This document shows, piece by piece, positions 55,391 to 64,000 of a stretch of DNA of 64,000 nucleotides (its first letter is position 1; the number at the start of each line of letters is the position of its first letter). The DNA is taken from contig CM054151.1 of the NCBI GenBank assembly GCA_028751875.1, forward strand, positions 35,529,745 to 35,593,744. Reading direction: 5' to 3'. Source of the DNA: Rapana venosa. Lineage: Eukaryota > Mollusca > Gastropoda > Neogastropoda > Muricidae. Position numbers and translations under genes: made by a program. Under the pieces are notes generated by a model. It made no database searches. It was not told where the DNA came from and saw nothing but the letters and a program-made list of their open reading frames with translations.

Positions 55391-56524
55391 ACAACACACA
55401 CAACACACAACACACACTCAACAAACACCACACACACACACACAAACCAACTCCCACACCACACACCACACACAAACACACAGACACCACACACATAGAT
55501 TCACACACCACACACACTAGCACAACACATGTACATGCGAGTATAGACCAGGGGAAAGGGAGGAAATGGATGTCTTTGATATACTTCTTTACTCTGAATC
55601 CAATACTGTTGTTATGCTTGTTTTCCTTATATATGAGTAAATTATGTGGTGATGGGGATAGGGGTTGGATGTATGTATTTATGTAAGTGTTTAAAATGAT
55701 ACAGCAAGTTTTCCTCTGTTTATATCCATTTGGTTGTTGTTGTTGTTATTTTGGTAGTGGTGGGGGGTCTGGTTTTATTTTGCTTTTGTTTTGTTTTGGG
55801 TTAGGTGGTTTTCTTGAGAGGGTAGGGATATTTTGACTCTTTTTCCCTCGTCTTTTGTAGTTCTATATTGTTTCTTCATTTGTCTCGTTATTCTTTCCTA
55901 TGTTATTATTTTCGCTGTTGTTGTTGTGTACTATGTTTGTGTTTGTTGATGTTTATTTTCCTTGTTGTGTTGTGTTTTGTGGATTCATCTTTTTGTTTTG
56001 TTTATTAAGTTTTTTATTTGATGGTTTGTGTGTGTATGTGTGTGAGGGGGTGGGTGGAGGGAACAGTTTGTGTTGGGTTTTATTTTATTCTGTTTTGTCT
56101 CTTTGTTTTTTGTTTGTTGTTCTTTGTTGCTTTTTTGTTTGTGTTATACCGATATGTTTTCAAGATTTTGAATTAATTGAAGTGATGTCTAATATTTTGC
56201 TGGGTTTTGTTTGTTTTTAATTCACAAATCATATGGTTATGTTTTTCTTGTTTAATTTGTATAATTTACCATAGATTAAGGTTTTTTATCTATTTCTTGC
56301 ATATACATTATCTTTTTTTTCTCGCTTTTTCTTTAGATAGAGGGCTTGATCAAAAAGCAAATGCACTGCTTCTTCAATGTACCATCTAAAATAAAAGTTT
56401 GACTTTGACTTTGACTTGACTGTGACACACACCCACACAAGCAACAAACAACCCTTTTTCTTACTTACTTACACACACACCCACGCGCGCGCGCGCGCGC
56501 ACAACACACACACATTCACACACT

Positions 56525-56835
56525 CTCTCTATCTCTATCTCTCTTTCTCCCTCTGTGATCTTCTGGCTGTCTCTGTCGTCCTGTCATCTCTGCCTTCTCT
56601 CGTTCTATGATCTATTTCTTCTTGTCTGTCAATCTCGTCTCTTTCTCCTGCCTCTGTCTGTCTTGTCTGTCATTCTTCTCTCTTTCTCCCTCTCTCTCTC
56701 CTCTCTCTCCTTCTCCTCTCAACTCTCTCCTCTCTCTCTCCTCTCTCTCTCTCTCTCGCTTCTCTCTACTCTCCCTCTCTCTCTCTCTCTCTCTTCCCCC
56801 CCTAATCTCTCTCTCTCTCTCTCTTTCCTCCCCCC
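56525..56835 (+). repeat. (CT)n microsatellite complex
   Basis: CT/CTCC tracts with short TCTG-rich spacers, ending about 60 bases upstream of M13 exon C. Confidence 0.92.
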
Positions 56836-56894
56836 CCTCATCATCGTTTCCCCCTTTCGAACAAATGCTGTTCTACCACTGACTGTGTTCCCAG

Positions 56895-56978
56895 AACTAT
56901 CATAGGTGATGTGGAATAGCTTCACTCCCGCTCGTTTTCCAAAAGCCTTGTGCATTCTACAGAGCCTGCATGGACATA
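56895..56978 (+). CDS. M13 (neprilysin-like) metallopeptidase gene 2, exon C (one in-frame stop)
   Basis: The 84-base exon has 28 codons and is phase 0 at both ends. It follows the acceptor CTGTGTTCCCAG and is followed by a consensus GTAAGT donor. The frame reads NYHR, TGA (56907-56909), CGIASLPLVFQKPC and AFYRACMDI. M13 enzymes have KAKxFYxSCMD at this place, the Cys being a conserved disulphide partner. The donor phase fits exon D, which opens with D-T-N-Q-K-like sequence (family: CMDxxxIExxGxxPL). The TGA may be a substitution or a consensus error. Confidence 0.8.
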
Positions 56979-57226
56979 GTAAGTTCAATACGCCGTTTCT
57001 TCTCATTCAAAGTTATTGATTAAGTTGGTTTTTGTTCGTTGGGTTTTTTTTGGGTGGGGTGGGTTGGGGTCGTTTTCTTGCTAACCTCGTAGTTTCTCAA
57101 GTGAGATGTTGAGTTGGAATGTTTATTCCCCTGTAATATTGCTTTATTCGACAGCGGGATCATTTTAACAAAGCATATGCTTTTATAATATATATTATAA
57201 TGTCATATTTCACTATCGTACAAACG
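56979..57226. other. Intronic sequence, nothing recognised
   Basis: T/G-rich sequence between exon C and a SINE; no motif found. Confidence 0.5.
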
Positions 57227-57227
57227 C

Positions 57228-57507
57228 GTATTAGGGACGGATTACTAAGTTGAGGCACTCGCTGTCCCCCCACTAAGTGTAAATACACGTCGAGTTAGTT
57301 TTACCAGTTGAGGTGACCGTTGCGCGCCATGGCTTCAATAAAGTCCCCCATTCACCCACGTAAAACGGCAACTGCCTCTTTAGGCCAGAAAGGTAAAGCA
57401 CAAGGAGAGAAGGCGCGCCCTCAAAATGTTGCCCTAGAGAACTAGGTCTCTGACCCTTGACCCCAACGACTGCATGGTTATGGGACTCCGTACCTTTACC
57501 TTTACAA
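57228..57507 (+). mobile_element. Chimeric tRNA/5S SINE (family B), diverged copy, + strand
   Basis: GACGGATTACTAAGTTGAGG head, then the degraded 5S-like part with GAGGTGACCGTTGCGCGCCA, CAACTGCCTCTTTAGG, CGCGCCCTCAAAATGTTGCC and GACTCCGTACCTTTACCTTT. Lies in the intron between M13 exons C and D. Confidence 0.8.
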
Positions 57508-57724
57508 AACTGTGTTCTAGCTTTGTTGTTTTGTTGTTTTGGAATGAAGGCGAAGTTTTATATTTTTCTTTTTGACGGAGGACAAGATGTTCGCACATCT
57601 TGCCATAGAACTTTGATTAAGGCTCCTCAAAGGAAATGCGGAAGGTGGAATCGTATGAATGGTGGCGCCTGGCGGTGGCTCGAACACTGCCTGCTGGACG
57701 CCTTGCTGAGTGTTAAGACCCGTT

Positions 57725-57835
57725 TTGAAGAGAGAGAGAAGAAGAGAGAGAAGAGAGAGAGAGAAGAGAAGAAGAGAGAGAGAGAGAAGAGAGATGAGAG
57801 AAGAGAGAGAGAGAGAGAGAGAAGAAGGAGAGAAC
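57725..57835 (+). repeat. (GA)n microsatellite
   Basis: GAGA/GAAG tract. The preceding 57510-57720 and following 57836-58530 hold no recognised feature. Confidence 0.9.
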
Positions 57836-58534
57836 CCGCGGGCAGAAACACACAGCTTAACTACTAGCTCTCTGGCCTCCTACTGTATTAAATCACACTA
57901 CAACCTTTGCTAGGAAGGCATAGCTAATTGTTTTCAATGATTATGTCGAGATATTGGACAAAAGCTAAATCACGCTAATTTGTCTCGGGGTGTGCGGTCA
58001 GTATTCAGCACTCATGGTCACTGGCTCTACGGAGGTATTCTATGGAAAATCTCAGTCACTTGAGAGAGGGCGATTTTCTGAATACATGAAAAAATAAAAT
58101 ATTATCAAACGGTGCCTTCCTAACGAGAGGCTATTTTTTCAATTACTATCTCCTGTGTCCCACCAAGATGATTGTTTGCGTATGGCGACTTGTTTTTTTC
58201 CTCTCCACAATTAATATAGCTGTTTTCCGACGTCGAGATGATGTTGAAACAAGAACTATGTGCATGCGCTTTTTTTAGGTTTAGTTGTTTTTTGTTGTTG
58301 TTTTTTTCTAAACACTCATCCGTACCTACTGTCAACGAAATGGCCTACTTTTAGAGGGCCGACGGGTTTTAATGTTGTGAAAATGATCGTTAGTGTTCAT
58401 CTACGGGACTATGCAAAGGACATTTTGGGGAGAGGAGTTAGTGCAATGATCCACTTTACTTACGAGCTGCGCTACTGTCTATAATTGTTGTAACGTAAAT
58501 ATAGCGAAATTGACTGGAAAATGATTTTATTCTT

Positions 58535-58858
58535 TCATATCGAGATAATGAAATAGCACGTATGTATTATTATATCTAGTCCACCTGTTATGAAGCTTTT
58601 GAAAATTCCGTCATCTTTCCCCACGGCACACAATGGCCTAAACTACGAAAAGTGGAAACAGTATTAACGTGTGCGCAAGACGTTTCTGCGTGCGTTCGCA
58701 CACGGCCTCGGCTTATATGCCGTCTGTAGACTTTGGGGATAGTGGAGTCTGGCACATGATGTAACGACTCCAGGGAAAATACCCCCTTGAACTGAATCGA
58801 AACCCGGGTCCCGTCTGATGCAAACGCAACGTTCTAAACACAGGCTATCCCGTCCCCG
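58535..58858 (-). mobile_element. SINE family A copy with tRNA-like head, minus strand
   Basis: From 58858 on the minus strand: a GCGGGGACGGGATAGCCTG head, B-box GGGTTTCGATTC (about 58796-58807), a TTCAAGGGGGTATTTTCCCT linker, then the body (AGTCTACAGACGGCATATAA, CGTGTGCGAACGCACGCAGA, TTAATACTGTTTCCACTTTT) and the 3' TCATATCGAGATAATGAAAT (+ strand) at 58536. Lies in the exon C-D intron of M13 gene 2. Confidence 0.88.
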
Positions 58859-58946
58859 CCTATCCCTCAAAGGGACATTTCGGATAAGCTTCGGATTTGG
58901 ACTTGGTGAAATCAGACGGATTAGCAATAAACTTTGTCACCTGCAG

Positions 58947-59175
58947 GACTAATCAAAAATTAGGCAATCAGCCCCGATGACACTCTGCAAGAACTGGGTG
59001 GCGTGGCCTATGATCGATTACACAGGACTCTACCCAGCGCTTACCTTACTACCTGCCACATTGGCAAAGGTTAGGATGCGTTCATCGCCTACTACCTGTT
59101 TCGTGTTCGCTCCTTGGAATGACCTGAACAATTCTCAGCAATGGTCTTGTCTGGAGTATGTCCTAGATTGTCCTG
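58947..59175 (+). CDS. M13 (neprilysin-like) metallopeptidase gene 2, exon D
   Basis: Follows the acceptor TTTGTCACCTGCAG. In combined frames it reads NQKLGNQP, ..MTL, QELGG, then WPMIDYTGLYPAL and TLAKVR, FVFAPWNDLNNSQQ and LEYVLDCPG before a GTAACA donor. M13 enzymes have GxxPLLxLLxELGGWPV...W..xLAxL...LFxFFVGPDDKNSxxxIxxxDQPG. The GGWP, the Asn-Ser after the Asp (D..NS) and the (D)xPG end align in order and at about the right spacing. The LGG and WP parts sit in different frames because of one extra G (GGTGGCGTGGCC). From 58977 a single frame stays open past the exon end. Confidence 0.72.
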
Positions 59176-59384
59176 GTAACAGGCAGGCTGATCAGGTCAT
59201 TTGGGATGTGGGATTAAAGTGCTTATTGGAATACCTGTGATTTCTCTCCCTGCCGATACCCTTCCCCCATATGCTGTTGTTTGCTTTTGTTTCTCTTCAT
59301 AGAGGAAACATGATAGCTGATTGTTTTAATGGTAAATATGGGATTTTTTAGGGGATTTTGTTTTGCTACATGGGACTTTCTTCT

Positions 59385-59460
59385 TCTTCTTCTTCTTCTT
59401 CTCTTCTCTTCTTCTCTTTCTCGTTCGTCTTCTTCTCTTCTTCTTCTTCTTCTTCTTAAA
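59385..59460 (+). repeat. (CTT)n microsatellite
   Basis: TTC/CTT trinucleotides next to the 3' end of a minus-strand SINE. Confidence 0.9.
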
Positions 59461-59464
59461 ATCT

Positions 59465-59803
59465 TACTTTATTCTCGTTTTACTGATAATGGCAGAAGCA
59501 TGCATGCGCTTGTTGGTTTTTTTTACATTTTGTCTCCGGTGTAAATGCGTTTTGTCAATGTCATCGTTCCACCGCAAACATTTCCCTACTATTGAAAAGT
59601 GGAAATGTTTTAACAATGCCAAGACATCCTCTGTGGTTGCACACTGGACGTCGATCTGTAATAAACCCGAAGAACTTGGGGAGTGGAGTCGGGCAACTGT
59701 TTTAGACTCCAGTGAAATCCCCCCTTGAATTGATTGCAAACAGCGGAAGCAGAGCACGAGCGCAGTACGCAACTCTCTAACCACCAGGCTATCCTGTCCC
59801 CAA
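59465..59803 (-). mobile_element. SINE family A copy with tRNA-like head, minus strand
   Basis: From 59803: GGGGACAGGATAGCCTGGTG, GTTAGAGAGTTGCGTACTGC, the linker TTCAAGGGGGGATTTCACTG, and a body with CCAAGTTCTTCGGG. The 3' part has the GTGGAACG and AATGGCAGAAGC segments (+ strand) in place of the usual GGATAATGGAATAAGC, so it is diverged. Confidence 0.75.
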
Positions 59804-59959
59804 TGGCCATACACTGTTACTTCTGTCATTGTGTATGCTTCTTGTTGTCATGCGTTTGCTATGTTTATAGGTTAAGCATTATATACATTTTGAATATATT
59901 TTCGAACCATCGGCAAACATTTCTACCGCACCATTACTCCATACGCTGTTGAGATGACA

Positions 59960-60205
59960 TAGATCACTCCTCTTCTTTCCCTCGCTTTCTCTCTGTCTCC
60001 TTTCTACTCGCTCTCGCTCTCTCGTTCTCCTCTCTGTCCTCTGTCTGTCGTCTCTCTTTCTACCTCTCTCTCTCTCGTCTCTTTCTCTCTCTGCGCTTCT
60101 GTCTGTCTGTCTTCTGTCTTCTCCTCTCTCTCGCTCTCTCTCTCGTCTCGTGAGTCTCATTCTCTCGACTCTCTCTCCCTCTCCTCTCTCTCTCTCTCTC
60201 CTCCG
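59960..60205 (+). repeat. CT/CTGT-rich microsatellite
   Basis: CTCT, TCTGTC and CTCG-rich tract. No gene. Confidence 0.88.
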
Positions 60206-60517
60206 CTCGTATGTGCGAGTGCGCGTGCGTGCGTTTCGGCGTTTGGAGTGTGTTGGGTGTGTGTGCCGAGGGGGGGGGTGTCTAGAGTAACGTAAACCTC
60301 CTTAGAAACGGAAAGTCAGGGTTCCACATCTTTATATGTATAATACCACTCGATAGTGAACAGTTACGAATGCAGACAGGAAAGAAAAAGATGGCCTGCC
60401 TGTGGCGACCCTCTGTCTCCAAGGAAGCAGCCTAATGTATGGGAGAAAACTGCAATGACTTAAAAAATGGGATCTAATACAAATACAAAATGTGTGCCCT
60501 TAAATATATCTCTCCAG

Positions 60518-60702
60518 TTCCACACCTATTGATATGAAGAAGCCGCATCTTACTACAGCAAAGAAACAGCGGAGAAGCTAGCCCCTACAAAAACGCCTTT
60601 CTCGCGTGTGCAGATGTGAAAGGCTCAGCAGCCATGACAAGACGTGGATGACATGATAGCCTTTGAATAGAACTGCAACGCGAGTTGTTCGGAGAGCAGA
60701 GG
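60518..60702 (+). CDS. M13 (neprilysin-like) metallopeptidase gene 2, exon E (probable)
   Basis: After the acceptor ATATCTCTCCAG, combined frames read EEAASYYSKETAEKL, then PYKNAFLACADV, a DKTW segment and DDMIAFE, followed one base later by IELQRE, with a possible donor GTCCAC at 60703. M13 proteins have (L)P..xYYxxxTxxxxxxAYxxYMxxVxxLLG...DVxxIVxFExxLA here. The Tyr-Tyr, the Lys-Glu-Thr-Ala, the Tyr-Lys and the Ile-x-x-Phe-Glu align in order, and the exon comes right after exon D's D-x-PG as expected. At least two indels break the frame. Start and end are less certain than for the other exons. Confidence 0.6.
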
Positions 60703-60719
60703 TCCACCTTTTCTCTCTA

Positions 60720-60975
60720 TCTGTCCTATCTGTCTGTCAGACGTCTGGCTGCTATCTATCTATCTAGCTGTCCTGTCTTCGTCGTCTAACTGTCTGTCTT
60801 TCGTCTGTCTATCTATCTTTCTATCTATCTATCTATATATCTTATCTACTATCTAATCTACCTATCTATCTATCTATCTACTACATAACCTTCTGTCTGT
60901 CTATCTATCGATCGTTGTCTCTGTCTGTCTATCTCTCCTCTCTCTCTCTCACTCGGTCTCTCTCTCTCTCGCGAT
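60720..60975 (+). repeat. CTGT/CTAT array then CT and (AT)n
   Basis: TCTGTCTG and CTATCTAT tracts (60720-60915), CT tract (60935-60970), and a short TATA run to 60997. Confidence 0.88.
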
Positions 60976-60999
60976 ATATATATATATATATATATATCG

Positions 61000-61515
61000 T
61001 ATGTATCACGATGTGTGTGTCTCTGTGTGTCTGTGTGTGGTGTAGAGTGATGTGAGTAATGCTGCGTACGCTGCGTGTGTGTGTTGTGTTTTTGTGTGTC
61101 GTGTGTGCGCGGGTGTGTGCTGTGCGTGACGCTCTACCACACAATAATCGTACTAGACTGCAGGATCAATGTTAGTAGTCAACATGGTTTAGAATTTGCA
61201 AAGATGAGCTGTTTTCCTCAGAAAAACAGATTGAAACTCAAATCAATTCTACGATAATTATTCAAATTGATATGATAAATCTGCTTAAGCATAACAAAAT
61301 TGGGAGTGAAACTGACAATCTCATTGCAAAGTGTCAAGAATGATGTTTGCGTATTTATAAATGCGACAACTTGACCCTACATCCCCCCTTCCCACCACCC
61401 ACACCTGCCTAAAATGGCCGCTTTATATTTGCCTTAAACGTCTACAACTTCACAGGGATGGATACGGATAGTCATAGCACAAATGAAGCTTTCCTCGGGC
61501 TATTATTAAATCAGC
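61000..61515. other. Unassigned sequence
   Basis: GT-rich at 61010-61130, then ordinary AT-rich DNA. No further M13 exon was recognised here or to the right end of the window. Confidence 0.45.
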
Positions 61516-61620
61516 GTTTCGTGCTACCCGAAAGATAGGGTGACATTTCGGGGCGCCTTAGCTTCAGCACAGTCTCCCAGTTTACCCGGCGAGGAAAAGG
61601 TTACCTGCGTTGCCCACGCT
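61515..61620 (+). mobile_element. Chimeric tRNA/5S SINE (family B) fragment, + strand
   Basis: GCTACCCGAAAGATAGGGTG corresponds to the 5S-like segment (GGTTACCACTTGGATGGGTG), followed by GCGCCTTAGCTTCAGCACAG, a CTCCCAGTTTACCC segment and AAGGTTACCTGC. The head and 3' half are absent. Confidence 0.6.
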
Positions 61621-62530
61621 GCAAGCTTGTGAAAAAAAAGAATCACAGCAACAACAAGTTTTATTTTCCGGCAACATTTGCAGGCAGAGGTCATCGGTGA
61701 TCAGAAGTGCACATAACGAAGGAAACTCTTTGTCAAACTGACCTCATTGCTTTTTAAGCGAGCACGCGCCCATGGAGATGGTGGTGGTGTGTGGTGGGGG
61801 GAGGGGGGGGGGAGGAGGGTGGGAATTTGAATTTCACCAGAGAAATCGACGTACTGAAACCAATGTACAACACAGTTACGTCATTATTATAGAACAATGC
61901 AATACTACGACACTACATACAAAAAATGATTTGCAATACCCTCAATGCAGAAAATCACTTTCAAATTAAGTACACTCAATACAAATCATTAAAGCAATAC
62001 ACACACACACACACATACACAAACCAATATATAATACTAACTAAAACTATTATTATAATTCAAGCAATCGTTTCTCCGTTGTCAATTACAATACCATAGA
62101 CCACTTTGATGACCAATCTTTGGCTGATCAGAATAATCGTTACACTGACCTATGAACACTGAATATCAGGCTGTCTTTTTGATCTCTGGTTCCTTTTCCC
62201 GTGTCCTCGTTGTTTTTATGTTCAATGTCGAAACTTTTTGTAATCGTCTCCCTTCTCGTACTTATTTTCATTGCACTCTCTCCTCTCCTCTTCTCTCTCC
62301 TCTCTCGGTTGTCATCTTTCTATGTCTCTGTCTCTCTGTCTCTCTCACCTCCTCTCTCCTTTCTCTCTCTCTGTCTTCTCTCCATTTTCCTCTCTTTTGC
62401 ACTCTAATTACACACCCACGCAGTACAAACTACTTACACACATCACACACAATCAAACACTCACATACACACACAACTACCGGTATCACAATCATAACAT
62501 CCATCATCATCATCTCATCCCATTCTCAAA
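61621..62530. other. Unassigned sequence with small microsatellites
   Basis: A G-rich tract (61780-61820), a CA tract (62000-62022), CT tracts (62275-62400) and CA/AC sequence (62405-62480). No gene seen. Confidence 0.45.
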
Positions 62531-62531
62531 G

Positions 62532-63325
62532 GACGTAGGGGGACTTAAGAGAAACCGACAGAGATCTTTTTCCAGCTTCACGATCTGTGTGCTAGTAGAA
62601 GTGTTTTGCAAGTTTGGCCTCCATTCTTTGATGTTGTCAACCCATGATTTCTTTTGTGCGCCTCAGCTTTCTCGTGGTCCAAACTGTCCCTGCTGATGGT
62701 TTTTGCGAGGCTGTTGTTCTTGTGGTGACCAAAACACATCAGTTTTCTCCTCTTTATGGTGGAACGAGGTTCTTATCTTGGGGCCCACATTACGCTTTTG
62801 ATTTCTTCTTCACATATATGTTGGTCTTGTGTTCTTTCTTTGTATATATTTTGGGGGGAGATCTTCTGTGCACTTTTCTCGAATGCTTGGATTCTCCTCT
62901 CTAGCTCGCCGACAGATCCATGAGTCACAGCCATATAGAGATAAAATTTTCACGAGGATTTGTAAAGGTGATATTTGGTGCAATGCTGATGTTGTTCTTC
63001 TGATGATCCCTCGAGTCTGGCTAGAGCAGAGTTGCTGTTGCAAATGCAAGCTTTCACTTCATTGTTTGATGTGCCATCTTTTGTTAGATGGACCTAATCC
63101 TTAATTGGCTTCACCTCTTCCAGGATTACTCATTCATCTTTATTTCCGTGCTGTCTACTTGCGCTAGTAGACCAGGATCTTTGTTTTTCGGTACTGAACC
63201 TCCATCCGTATCCTCGCTCGATCTGATAGACTATCTGTGAGTTTTGCAGTTCTTGTTGTGCTGCTGCCGCCCATGAGGTCATGTCATCTGCATATCTGAG
63301 GTTTCAAAGGAGTCTCCTCCAATGA
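62532..63325 (-). mobile_element. LINE fragment, RT active-site region to C-terminus, minus strand
   Basis: Minus-strand motifs in order: LRYADDMTSWAAA (63300-63260, the YADD catalytic motif), TKDGTSNNEVKA and SALARLEG, YGCDSWICRRA with ERRIQAFEKSAQKI, IKRRKLMCFGHHKNNSLAK, and WVDNIKEW near 62640. This is the standard order of the RT palm end, thumb and C-terminal GHxxR...W.DNIKEWT region of the LINE family seen at 27306-30492 and 36860-37322. The upstream part of the RT is not recognisable beyond 63325. Several indels. Confidence 0.85.
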
Positions 63326-64000
63326 GATGAAGTTGGTGGTTTTGCAGGGTCCTCTGTCATTTTTCGAGAAGAGGTTTGAAAAGTACAGTGAGAGAACAGC
63401 CCTGACGGACCCCAACATATCAACCGCCTTACTTATTGTTTGTTGTTTCCTTATTTTGAGAATCGAGACTAACCAGTGTATATTCCCTCGACTCATAGAA
63501 GTTACAAGAATATTATGAACATTCGAATTAAATACTGTCACTTTATCAAGTTTTCCGGGTGACAGTCCCATAATACCAGTTCTCAATCGACTAGTGATTT
63601 GCACAATATCTTGAAACTTATTGAATCTGCTTACTCGTAATAGTTTTCAGACTCCTCAACAAACTATGTTTGACGGTAATAACAAAAGATAATTTCAGAA
63701 TGATGCTGTATTTTCAAAACACAAAGAAAGCATTATGTAGGGACTTTGTCTTATTTAGGTAAGCATACCTAAAGTTAACTGATTCACTAGTATAAGGGGT
63801 AGAGCATTGATTGTTCGTGCCAACCCGAGAACTTAGTATCACACGTACGCTCAGCGACATGTTGTTCTGAATGCAAGCCAATATATCAGGAGCCTGTTCT
63901 GTTCACAGTGGCTGTAGGGCTCTCTCATCAATATGTTTAGCAGGGCACATGGTGCTGGGCTAAAGCGCGACATAAGGACATATAACACCGTTTGCTGTAG
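63326..64000. other. Unassigned sequence to window end
   Basis: A minus-strand frame of 106 codons (63284-63604) overlaps the LINE edge and could include degraded RT, but only its end can be tied to the LINE. The last 400 bases show no recognised feature. Confidence 0.35.

Larger units (their letters stand above)
51933..56660 (+). repeat. Duplicated locus, copy 2 (right of the 500-N gap)
   Basis: Matches 42400-51432 in order without the two LINEs. It continues beyond copy 1's end into sequence that carries M13 exons C-E. Confidence 0.88.

Overview
This is a eukaryotic, intron-rich, very repeat-rich window. No bacterial-type gene organisation is present. Tetranucleotide, dinucleotide and CT/GA microsatellites, degenerate non-LTR retrotransposons (LINEs) and two SINE families fill most of it. 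The SINE bodies, the LINE C-terminal patterns and the split metallopeptidase genes suggest a marine invertebrate, most likely a mollusc (perhaps a gastropod). That placement is inference from memory of such repeats, not a search result.

The one gene family I can support is the M13 (neprilysin / endothelin-converting-enzyme) zinc metallopeptidases. Two partial genes lie head to tail on the + strand. Gene 1 contributes its last three exons (20101-20205, 22467-22543, 24447-24550; C-terminal motifs LPGL...QLFFLNYAQ|VWC...DVHS...FR|...C...KKC). Gene 2 contributes its first recognisable exons: exon A with C-E-T-Q-A-C, exon B with AMDTxVDPC...YACGGW, exon C with AFYRACMDI, exon D with the LGGWP region, and exon E with YYSKETAEK...MIAFE. 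These lie at 52613-52651, 53733-53891, 56895-56978, 58947-59175 and 60518-60702. Exons A and B also occur a second time at 42751-42785 and 43861-44019. The zinc-binding HExxH and ExxxD exons of neither gene were found; gene 1 should continue left of the window and gene 2 right of it.

Layout: 1-2.1 kb is G-poor low-complexity sequence with poly-C. 3.57-5.48 kb is a badly eroded LINE. 5.5-12.4 kb is mostly unassigned, with one old SINE and a minisatellite. 12.45-15.4 kb is a homopolymer-inflated block that I read as consensus failure. 15.4-20.1 kb holds SINE and LINE pieces, a 53-bp minisatellite and long CA/GT arrays. 20.1-24.6 kb is the 3' end of M13 gene 1, with a dispersed AAT/CA element in its introns. 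25-41 kb is SINEs, a LINE with a 12-bp target-site duplication (27306-30492) and GA/CT arrays. 42.4-51.43 kb and 51.93-56.66 kb are two versions of one locus separated by exactly 500 N. 56.7-60.7 kb carries M13 gene 2 exons C-E, and 62.5-63.3 kb a LINE 3' fragment.

Two points govern interpretation. First, indel quality is poor in many places, so frameshifts here are not by themselves evidence of pseudogenes. Second, the 42.4-56.7 kb duplication has the signature of two unmerged allelic contigs, one carrying two LINE insertions that the other lacks.
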